A stretch of 19,190 bases of DNA from an uncultured Eubacteriales bacterium (GTDB lineage Bacteria > Bacillota > Clostridia > Oscillospirales > Butyricicoccaceae). A program made the position numbers and the translations under genes. The notes below the pieces were generated by a model. The model ran no database searches and was not told the DNA's origin. It saw nothing but the letters and a program-made list of their open reading frames with translations. Location: contig CAKTWY010000022.1 in the NCBI GenBank assembly GCA_934630445.1, positions 1-19,190 of the forward strand, in the 5' to 3' direction. How positions within the stretch are numbered: the stretch's first letter is position 1; each line of letters opens with the position of its first letter. Below, in pieces: positions 12,936-19,190 of this stretch.

Positions 12936-15062
12936 ATGATCAAAAAGATTCAATTCCCGAAGGAGAAAACGTACAAGACAATGTTTGCCGGGCGCGAACT
13001 TGTCGTAGAGACCGGCAAGCTTGCCGGTCTTGCCAACGGCGCATGCATGGTGCGCTACGGCGAGACGTGCGTGCTCGTCACCGCGACCGCGTCGGCAAAG
13101 CCGCGCGACGGCATCGATTTCTTCCCGCTGTCCGTGGATTTTGAGGAAAAACTCTACGCGGTAGGGCGTATTCCCGGCAGCTTTATGCGCCGTGAGGGCA
13201 GGCCGAGCGAAAAGGCGATCCTGGCTTCGCGCCTGATCGACCGTCCGATCCGCCCGCTCTTCCCGAAGGATATGAGGAACGACGTCGCAATTGCTGCGAC
13301 TGTCATGTCGGTGGAGACGGACAACCTACCGGAGATCGTGGCGATGGTCGGCGCGTCGATCGCGCTCTCCATCTCCGATATCCCCTGGGCCGGCCCGATC
13401 GCGGGCTGCGTAGTGGGGCTTGTCGACGGCGAGTATGTCATCAACCCCACTGCCGCCGAGCGCGCGAAGAGCGAGATGCATGTCACCGTCGCGGCGAGCG
13501 CGGAGAAGATCGTCATGATCGAGGCCGGCGCCGATCAGGTGCCGGAAGATATCGTCTATAACGGCATCTTAAAGGCGCACGAGGTGCTCAAGCCGATTGT
13601 CGCATTTGTTGAAGAGATCAAGCGCGATATCGGTAAGGAGAAGTTCAGCTACGTTTCCGCCGAGGCGCCGCATGCGCTTTATGAGGCGGTGAAGGCGCTT
13701 GCATACGACCGTGTGAAGGAAGCGCTCGACACGGACGACAAGACCGTGCGCGACGCGCGTCTCGCGCCGATCGTGGACGAAGTCAAGGAGAAGCTGGCCG
13801 CCGAATATCCCGACAGCTCTGCCGCCATTGACGAGTGCTTCTACAAGCTGCAGAAGTATATTGTCAGACGCTGGATCCTTGACGAGGGCAAACGCGTTGA
13901 CGGGCGTGCGCTGGACGAGGTGCGCCCGCTCGGTGCCGAGGTCGGCGTTCTTCCGCGCGTGCATGGCTCGGGCCTCTTCACCCGCGGTCAGACACAGGTG
14001 CTTACAGCGCTCACACTCGGCACGCTCAGAGATGCGCAGACGCTCGACACCATTTATGAAGAAGAAGAAAAGAGATATATGCATCAGTACAACTTCCCCG
14101 GCTATTCCGTCGGTGAAGCGAAGCCCTCCAGGAGCCCGGGCCGCCGCGAGATCGGTCACGGCGCGCTTGCTGAGCGCGCACTGGAGTGCGTAATCCCCTC
14201 CAAGGAGGAGTTCCCGTACGCGCTGCGCCTTGTTTCCGAGGTCCTGTCATCGAACGGCTCGACTTCGCAGGGGTCCGTCTGTGCCTCGACGCTGGCGCTG
14301 ATGGATGCCGGCGTTCCCATCAAGGCACCTGTCGCCGGTATTTCCTGCGGCCTGGTGACCGAGGGCGAGCGCTTTATCACCTTTACCGATATCCAGGGGC
14401 TGGAAGATTTCTACGGAGATATGGACTTTAAGGTCGCAGGCACAAAGCGCGGCATCACCGCCATCCAGATGGATATCAAGGTCGACGGCCTGACGCCGGC
14501 GATCATCAAAGAGGCGTTTGAGCGCACGCGCATCGCACGCTATGAGATCCTTGACGAGATCATGCTGCCGTGCATCGCCGCGCCGCGGGCGCAGCTTTCC
14601 AAGTATGCGCCGAAGATGCTGCGCCTGACGATCGATCCGGACAAGATCCGTGAGGTCATCGGCAAGGGCGGCTCTGTCATTCAGAAGATCACGGCTGACA
14701 CCAATACGAAGATCGACATTGAGGACGACGGCAGCGTGTGCATCGCGGCCATCAGTCTGGAGGACTGCGAGCGCGCGAAGAAGGCGATCGAGGCCATTGC
14801 CAAGGATCCTGAGATCGGCGATATGTTCTACGGCAAAGTCACGCGTATCATGACCTTCGGCGCCTTTGTCGAGATCGCCCCGGGCAAGGACGGCCTTGTC
14901 CACATCTCGAAGCTGGAGAATCACCGCGTCAACAAGGTTGAGGATGTGCTCAATATCGGCGACATGACGTGGGTCAAGGTCGTCGAGATCGACGAAAAGG
15001 GCCGCATTAACCTTTCGCGCAAGGACGCTTACGCGGAGCTGGAAAAGAACGGCGAAAAATAA
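12936..15062 (+). CDS. pnp: Polyribonucleotide nucleotidyltransferase (PNPase)
   Basis: PNPase is a trimeric 3'-to-5' phosphorolytic exoribonuclease of mRNA decay; it can also add tails. The 708 residues match the family length. Domains in order are RNase PH 1 (about 10-145, with FFPLSVDFEEKLYAVGRIPG), a helical linker, RNase PH 2 (about 310-545, with DEGKRVDGRALDEVRP and EYPYALR-like EFPYALRLVSEVLSSNGST), a KH domain (about 560-620, with IREVIGKGGSVIQKI) and an S1 domain (about 625-695, with GKVTRIMTFGAFVEI). The ATG at 12936 follows GGAGG. A longer frame from 12768 runs through the terminator and hairpin and is rejected. No clear promoter was seen between the second terminator and the start, so expression may depend on read-through from rpsO. 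Confidence 0.98.
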   Translation: MIKKIQFPKEKTYKTMFAGRELVVETGKLAGLANGACMVRYGETCVLVTATASAKPRDGIDFFPLSVDFEEKLYAVGRIPGSFMRREGRPSEKAILASRLIDRPIRPLFPKDMRNDVAIAATVMSVETDNLPEIVAMVGASIALSISDIPWAGPIAGCVVGLVDGEYVINPTAAERAKSEMHVTVAASAEKIVMIEAGADQVPEDIVYNGILKAHEVLKPIVAFVEEIKRDIGKEKFSYVSAEAPHALYEAVKALAYDRVKEALDTDDKTVRDARLAPIVDEVKEKLAAEYPDSSAAIDECFYKLQKYIVRRWILDEGKRVDGRALDEVRPLGAEVGVLPRVHGSGLFTRGQTQVLTALTLGTLRDAQTLDTIYEEEEKRYMHQYNFPGYSVGEAKPSRSPGRREIGHGALAERALECVIPSKEEFPYALRLVSEVLSSNGSTSQGSVCASTLALMDAGVPIKAPVAGISCGLVTEGERFITFTDIQGLEDFYGDMDFKVAGTKRGITAIQMDIKVDGLTPAIIKEAFERTRIARYEILDEIMLPCIAAPRAQLSKYAPKMLRLTIDPDKIREVIGKGGSVIQKITADTNTKIDIEDDGSVCIAAISLEDCERAKKAIEAIAKDPEIGDMFYGKVTRIMTFGAFVEIAPGKDGLVHISKLENHRVNKVEDVLNIGDMTWVKVVEIDEKGRINLSRKDAYAELEKNGEK

Positions 15063-15116
15063 GATCCGCAAAGCGGGCCGGCCTGTGCCGGATGCATTGT
15101 GCGGAAGTGCCACAAT

Positions 15117-15147
15117 CCGCCCTGCGCATGTTTCGTGCGCAGGGCGG
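15117..15147 (+). terminator. Hairpin after pnp
   Basis: A perfect 12-bp stem (CCGCCCTGCGCA, 15117-15128, with 15136-15147) and a 7-nt loop, but no U-tract. It is probably a stabiliser or a weak terminator between pnp and the peptidase gene. Confidence 0.5.
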
Positions 15148-15208
15148 TCATACTATGGGATGAGAGTCTGCCGTGTGCGGATGCATAAAAGACAAAGGTG
15201 GATAAGGT

Positions 15209-16456
15209 ATGCATGAGAAGCTGGTTTTAGACAATGGCGTGAGAATCGTATTTGAAAAGATCCCGCATGTGCGCTCGGCCTCGGTCGGCGTTTGGGTGCA
15301 GTCTGGCACGCGCAATGAGCCCGCTGAGCTGAACGGCGTTTCCCATTTTATCGAACATATGGTATTCAAGGGAACGAAAACAAAGAGCGCGTCCGACATG
15401 GCGCGCGTGATGGATTCGATCGGCGGACAGGTCAACGCCTTCACAACGAAGGAGTGCACCAGCTTCTATCTGAAAACGCTCGATTATCACCTGCAGACTG
15501 GCCTTGACATCCTGTTCGACATGGTGCTTGAGGCAAAGTTCGACGAGGAAGACGTGGAGACGGAGCGCGGCGTCATTGTCGAGGAGATCGGCATGTATGA
15601 GGATTCACCGGAGGACCTTGTGACGGAGCAGATGCTGGAGAGTATCTACCGCGGGTCTGCGCTGGGCATGCCGATCCTTGGAAAACGCGAGACGCTTGAA
15701 AACATGGATGGCAAAACCATGCGCCGCTACCTGGGGGAGCATTACCGGCCGGATTTTATCATTGTTGCGATTTCAGGCAGCTTTACCGACGAACATTTGG
15801 CATACGTCAAAAAGCGCTTTTCTGTCCTGAACGGGAAGGGGGAAAATCCCTGCCCGCCCGCCAATTATCAGAAGACGACGGTCGTGAAGAAAAAGGATAT
15901 CGAGCAGACACATATCTGCCTGGGCTTTCCGTCCATCCCAAGCGGATCGGAAGACCGGTATGCAATGCAGATCTTCAACAATATTTTGGGCGGGGGCATG
16001 TCCTCGCGCCTGTTCCAGAAGGTGCGCGAGGAGCAGGGGTTGTGTTATTCCATCTACACATTTACGAGCCCGAGCATCGACACGGGCGCGTTCGGCATCT
16101 ATGTCGCCCTTTCACCAAAAATGCAGAAAAAGGCGCTGGAGATCATCTGTCAGGAACTGCACGAAATTTCTGAAAACGGCGTTTCGGAAGAGGAACTCAT
16201 ACGCGTGCGCGAACAGATCAAGGCGAATATGCTCATGGGCCTGGAGTCGACGAGCTCGCGCATGAGCTTCCTGGCGAGGAGCGAGATGGTGTATGGCGAT
16301 GTGCAGACGCCGGACGATATCATTGAGCGCTATGACGCCGTTACAGCGGAGGAGATCCGCGCACTGGCGGCGCGGGTGCTTGATTTTGATCAGGTGTCCA
16401 TCTCCGCAGTCGGGAAGGTGGAGGATCAGGCGTTTTACGAAAAACTCGTGAAATAG
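15209..16456 (+). CDS. M16 family zinc peptidase (processing-peptidase-like)
   Basis: This is a 415-residue pitrilysin-family metallopeptidase, related to the Bacillus MlpA/YmxG protein encoded beside pnpA. The inverted zinc motif HFIEH (His46-x-x-Glu49-His50) is intact, and the third ligand is Glu125 or Glu126 in GVIVEEIGMYEDSPED. The C-terminal half is the second M16 repeat with GGGMSSRLFQKVREEQGLCY, typical of the substrate-binding half. There is no signal peptide, so it should be cytoplasmic. The ATG follows AAGGTGG with about 8-nt spacing. In Bacillus a deacetylase gene (ylxY) lies between pnpA and mlpA; it is absent here. The natural substrate is not known. Confidence 0.93.
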   Translation: MHEKLVLDNGVRIVFEKIPHVRSASVGVWVQSGTRNEPAELNGVSHFIEHMVFKGTKTKSASDMARVMDSIGGQVNAFTTKECTSFYLKTLDYHLQTGLDILFDMVLEAKFDEEDVETERGVIVEEIGMYEDSPEDLVTEQMLESIYRGSALGMPILGKRETLENMDGKTMRRYLGEHYRPDFIIVAISGSFTDEHLAYVKKRFSVLNGKGENPCPPANYQKTTVVKKKDIEQTHICLGFPSIPSGSEDRYAMQIFNNILGGGMSSRLFQKVREEQGLCYSIYTFTSPSIDTGAFGIYVALSPKMQKKALEIICQELHEISENGVSEEELIRVREQIKANMLMGLESTSSRMSFLARSEMVYGDVQTPDDIIERYDAVTAEEIRALAARVLDFDQVSISAVGKVEDQAFYEKLVK

Positions 16457-16508
16457 AGCCGGAGTTCAGAAAAATACGTACGTCTGCATAGGGGAAACTG
16501 GAAGCAGC

Positions 16509-16540
16509 AGGACCGGGCCGTCAGGCGCGGTCCTTTTTCT
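16509..16540 (+). terminator. Terminator of the rpsO-pnp-M16 block
   Basis: AGGACCG pairs with CGGTCCT, with an inner GCC/GGC helix across one G-G mismatch and loop GTCA (16509-16534). A TTTTTCTT tract follows, an adequate intrinsic terminator. Confidence 0.8.
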
Positions 16541-16591
16541 TGCGGAACAATAAGAAAACTCGCATGTCTCGCCCTTGCGGACAACCGCCAT

Positions 16592-16636
16592 GCGATGAAA
16601 TACAAAATAGCCGCAGGCTATTTTGTATTTCATCGC
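16592..16636. repeat. Perfect 45-bp palindrome (21-bp arms)
   Basis: Arms 16592-16612 and 16616-16636 are exact inverted copies around the 3-nt centre GCA. A smaller CGCATG...CATGCG inverted repeat (16561-16594) enclosing GCGG-ACAA-CCGC adjoins it and shares its first bases. It sits between a terminator and the promoter of the next operon. It may be a REP-type dispersed palindrome, a transcript end or an operator. Confidence 0.85.
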
Positions 16637-16645
16637 GCCGCGCGC

Positions 16646-16673
16646 TTGCAAAACAGCGAAAAAACAGTATACT
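16646..16673 (+). promoter_or_regulatory. Promoter of the CehA-like operon
   Basis: TTGCAA (16646-16651) and TATACT (16668-16673) are separated by 16 bp. The start is predicted near 16680. The perfect palindrome ends 9 bp before the -35. Confidence 0.65.
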
Positions 16674-16737
16674 TGTAGTTGGATATGTCCAAAGGCCGGT
16701 TGCGTGTAAGGTGAAAGGAAAAGAGGAGATTGCTGTT

Positions 16738-17208
16738 TTGAAAAAAGATTGTTTGCTCGACGTGCGGGCGGTCATGACGCCCAAAGACGTCAACACTTGT
16801 CTCTGTCATGCATTCACTGTGTCAGACGCGTATGAAAAGCTTGAAATCACATATGATTATGAACCCAAAGCGCTCGAAGACAGGGAGCTTTCACGCATGC
16901 TGATCGAGGCGGGCCTGGACAATTACGCGCCCGGCGAGTGGAGAAATGCTTACGGTACCTGGGAGGATTACCTGCCGGTGGTCACGCTGGCGACAATCTC
17001 CGTCGATGACGCCGAAGGGCGCTACCGCGGCTGCGCGCACCGCCATCCGAACCATCAGTATCATGAAATCGGCGAAAGCGACGCCACGTACGGCTTCGAA
17101 CCGGGGCCGATCATGCCGGGCGTTTGGCGCGCTCTGGTGCAGGTGCACGCCGTAGCCACCGAAACATGCACCTACAGCATCCGTATCGAGGGGGTCAGAA
17201 AGGCATGA
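16738..17208 (+). CDS. Unrecognised His-rich protein encoded with a CehA-like hydrolase
   Basis: This 156-residue soluble protein has no signal peptide or membrane segment and I do not recognise its family. The C-terminal half looks like beta strands (YLPVVTLATISV, WRALVQVHAVA, CTYSIRIEGV) and may form a small beta-sandwich. A His-rich stretch, HRHPNHQYHE (101-110), and conserved-looking Asp/Glu could bind metal. The TTG at 16738 is chosen because a GAGGAG site lies 9 nt upstream; a GTG at 16711 is possible, and frames further upstream run into the palindrome. Its stop overlaps the next start by 4 bases (ATGA), so the two proteins are translationally coupled and probably act together. It may supply the N-terminal beta domain found fused in some CehA-type proteins. 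Confidence 0.7.
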   Translation: MKKDCLLDVRAVMTPKDVNTCLCHAFTVSDAYEKLEITYDYEPKALEDRELSRMLIEAGLDNYAPGEWRNAYGTWEDYLPVVTLATISVDDAEGRYRGCAHRHPNHQYHEIGESDATYGFEPGPIMPGVWRALVQVHAVATETCTYSIRIEGVRKA

Positions 17209-18188
17209 AATGGTTTGCCTGCGAATTACATAACCACACCCTGCACAGCGACGGGCAATTCACCGTCGAGGGGCTGTGCGAGGCGGCGAAAAGCCGCGCT
17301 CTGGAGCTGATCGCACTGACGGATCACAACACGATGTCGGGGCTTCGCGAGCTGACGCCGGAGCTTCAGGCGCGTACAGTGCCGGTGATTCATGGCATTG
17401 AGTGGACGGCGTTTTACGGACATATGGTCGTGCTCGACTGCAAAAAATATGTCGACTGGCGCACGGCGGACCTGACGAACATCGATGAGAAGATCGCCGA
17501 GGTCAAGGCCAATGACGGTCTCGTCGGCATTGCGCATCCGTTTGCCCTGGGCAACCCCATGTGCACCGGGTGCTACTGGGATTACCCCGTGAAAAAGTGG
17601 GAGAATGTCGACTATCTGGAAGTCTGGTCAGAGGATTTTCCCGGCATTATGCCGCGCAATCCGCGCGCGATGAGGCTATGGAACGACCTTCTCGACGCGG
17701 GTCACCATGTAGCGGCCTGCTATGGGCGCGACTGGCATGCGCTTGAGGAGGAGCAGGTGCCGTTTGGCTGCACATACCTTGCCGCGGATGCGGAAAAAAT
17801 CACGCCGGAGCTTGCCAAGGACGCGATCCGCCGCGGACACACCATGGTGACGATGGGCCCGCGCCCGAAGATCGAGATCACAGTGGACGGGGGGCATATC
17901 CTCCCGGGCGACACGATAAAGGCGGGAAAAACGCTGTCTCTGCGCATCGGGGTGGATATGAAGGCGCGCCGCTTCGTGTGGGAAAAATTCGGCCTGAAGA
18001 TCGATACGATACGCATCGTTGGCCGCGGGGCGAAAAACCTGTGCGAGTTTGAGCTCGAGAATGACGACAGCGAGATCCGCACGGACCTGCCGGCCAAAGA
18101 GGGATGGCTGCGTGTGGAGTATTGGGGCGAGGCGATGAAACAGCGCTCGATGATCGCCTACACCAACGCCGTCCATATTGAAGATTAG
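17205..18188 (+). CDS. CehA/McbA-type PHP-domain metallohydrolase
   Basis: This 327-residue protein has a PHP (polymerase and histidinol phosphatase) fold that binds two or three metals. Metal-ligand motifs are HNHTLHSD (9-16: His9, His11, Asp16), LTDHN (38-42), GIEW (Glu66), His111 in IAHP, and GRDWH (174-178, in the position of the usual G-D-x-H). The domain covers about 1-235. The remaining 90 residues form a beta-rich region (VDGGHILPGDTI and later strands). The closest described relatives hydrolyse carbamate or phosphoester substrates, but the family is broad and the substrate here is unknown. The start overlaps the previous gene by 4 bases. No signal peptide is seen. Confidence 0.85.
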   Translation: MKWFACELHNHTLHSDGQFTVEGLCEAAKSRALELIALTDHNTMSGLRELTPELQARTVPVIHGIEWTAFYGHMVVLDCKKYVDWRTADLTNIDEKIAEVKANDGLVGIAHPFALGNPMCTGCYWDYPVKKWENVDYLEVWSEDFPGIMPRNPRAMRLWNDLLDAGHHVAACYGRDWHALEEEQVPFGCTYLAADAEKITPELAKDAIRRGHTMVTMGPRPKIEITVDGGHILPGDTIKAGKTLSLRIGVDMKARRFVWEKFGLKIDTIRIVGRGAKNLCEFELENDDSEIRTDLPAKEGWLRVEYWGEAMKQRSMIAYTNAVHIED

Positions 18189-18253
18189 GGAAATTCCGCA
18201 ATCGTTCAGCAGTCCGGTGAAAATCATTCATAAAGAAAAGTGAGGAATCAGCA

Positions 18254-19150
18254 ATGCATGTGACAATTGCGACGGCTCCCTGCTCCTGGGGCGTCTGGTA
18301 TCAGGACGGAAAGCCCTCCGGCACGCCTTACGAAACGTTTTTGAGCCAGGCTGCCGAGGCCGGATACCGGGCGCTCGAACTCGGTCCTGTGGGGTATCTG
18401 CCGACGGATCCTGTACTTTTGAAGGAGCTGATGGACCGGTACGGCCTCTATGTCTGTGCGGGCACGGCCTGCTGGCCGTTTGAACGCTTTCAGTCCTTTG
18501 AGGAATACAAACCGATGATCGACGATTTATGTACGCGCCTTGTGCGTATGGGCGCACGCGATATGGTCGTCATGGACGGAACGGGCCTTAAAAACCTCGA
18601 CGAGCCGAAGGCGCAGTGGAGCCGCGCGCACTGGAAGGCATATAATGAGAAGATCGGGCGCATGAGCGAATATGCCGCGGGCGAGTACGGCGTGCGCACG
18701 GTGTTCCATCCGCATGTGGGTACGCTTATTGAATATGAAGATGAGATCGTGCGTCTTCTGGAGGATACGCAGACGGACCTTTGTTTTGATACAGGGCACC
18801 ACGCCTATGCCAACGGCGACTGGCGCGAGGGTGCGCGCAGGACGATCGATTTCCTCCTGAAATATGCGGAAAAGATTCCGTATCTGCATTTTAAAAACGT
18901 GGACGGCAGGGTGATGCGCCGCGTTGTGGAGGAGCATCTTGACGAGGATGCGGCCTTTGATCTGGACGTGATGTGCGACCTGCCCGACGGAATCATCGAT
19001 TTCCGTGAACTGCATGCCGCCCTGGAACGGATCGGTTTTGACGGTATCGGCGTTATCGAGCAGGACATGCCGCGCGCGACGACCGCGCAGGCTTTTGCCG
19101 CCGCCAAACGCAATTTGGCGTTTTGGAAAGAGATCGGCCTGATCGATTGA
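18254..19150 (+). CDS. IolE-like TIM-barrel sugar isomerase/dehydratase
   Basis: This 298-residue AP endonuclease family 2 (xylose isomerase-like) barrel is close in pattern to inosose dehydratase IolE and related sugar isomerases. Visible elements are APCSWG (8-13), FHPHVGTLIE (151-160, His152, His154, Glu160), CFDTGHHAY (Asp179, His182), LHFKNVDG (His212, Lys214) and GVIEQDMPR (Glu269, Asp271), the expected metal and substrate residues. The ATG at 18254 has a TGAGGAA site upstream. It is 65 nt after the PHP gene with no terminator between, so it is likely the same operon. Inositol or a related polyol/keto-sugar is a reasonable guess. The next gene would lie beyond the window. Confidence 0.85.
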   Translation: MHVTIATAPCSWGVWYQDGKPSGTPYETFLSQAAEAGYRALELGPVGYLPTDPVLLKELMDRYGLYVCAGTACWPFERFQSFEEYKPMIDDLCTRLVRMGARDMVVMDGTGLKNLDEPKAQWSRAHWKAYNEKIGRMSEYAAGEYGVRTVFHPHVGTLIEYEDEIVRLLEDTQTDLCFDTGHHAYANGDWREGARRTIDFLLKYAEKIPYLHFKNVDGRVMRRVVEEHLDEDAAFDLDVMCDLPDGIIDFRELHAALERIGFDGIGVIEQDMPRATTAQAFAAAKRNLAFWKEIGLID

Positions 19151-19190
19151 GCGCGGCGCACGTGTTTTTTGACGAGCCGGGGAGGCGCGT

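Noticed and set aside
12768..15062. 764-residue form of PNPase
   Set aside because: The extra 56 codons cover a terminator U-tract and the leader hairpin and are not PNPase-like; ATG 12936 has GGAGG and matches the family start.
16540..16737. N-terminal extension of the His-rich protein through the palindrome
   Set aside because: The palindrome is read identically on both strands, and the predicted promoter lies inside this extension, so it cannot be translated from that message.
1..19190. CRISPR arrays, tRNA or rRNA genes, integrase or phage genes
   Set aside because: I looked for regularly spaced direct repeats, tRNA-like cloverleaf ends and mobile-element proteins and saw none; the T-box at 5243-5492 only resembles RNA-gene structure.

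Overview
The window looks like chromosomal DNA from a GC-rich member of the Clostridia (Firmicutes/Bacillota). The evidence is a tRNA-Phe T-box leader in front of pheST, an IreB-family protein, a Spo0A response regulator, the rpsO-pnp-M16 peptidase neighbourhood, strong purine-rich ribosome binding sites, TTG starts and sigma-A-type promoters with 16-17 bp spacers. The genus cannot be told from the sequence. Nothing looks like a phage, plasmid or integrative element. The only mobile-like DNA is a 274-bp repeat-like element and one very long palindrome.

Left part (1-5500). A 5'-truncated uroporphyrinogen-decarboxylase-like gene converges on ireB, and the two share a perfect bidirectional terminator. 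An intergenic stretch follows, holding the ireB promoter and untranslated leader, a MITE-like element and the end of the pheST transcript. The minus-strand pheS-pheT operon carries a complete Phe-specific T-box with a strong promoter. pheS itself is interrupted: about 79 nt, including catalytic motif 2, are missing and the frame is shifted. In an essential gene this is either an assembly error or a sign of a second pheS.

Middle part (5640-12000). A sugar ABC importer operon (lipoprotein binding protein plus two permeases, no ATPase) is followed by a promoter, a 26-codon reading frame and mutually exclusive hairpins. That block looks like an attenuated leader for an alpha/beta hydrolase with a helical N-terminal region. 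On the minus strand follow a PdaA-like polysaccharide deacetylase and spo0A. This Spo0A has Asn in place of the phospho-accepting Asp, although its DNA-binding domain is intact. Upstream of spo0A are 0A-box-like sites and a compact, apparently non-coding transcription unit of about 130 nt.

Right part (12270-19190). rpsO, pnp and an M16 peptidase form a translation/RNA-decay/processing block with terminators and a long imperfect hairpin before pnp. After a terminator and a perfect 21-bp-arm palindrome, a new promoter drives a three-gene operon: an unrecognised His-rich small protein, a CehA/McbA-type PHP metallohydrolase and an IolE-like TIM-barrel protein. This operon is probably catabolic and its substrate is unknown.
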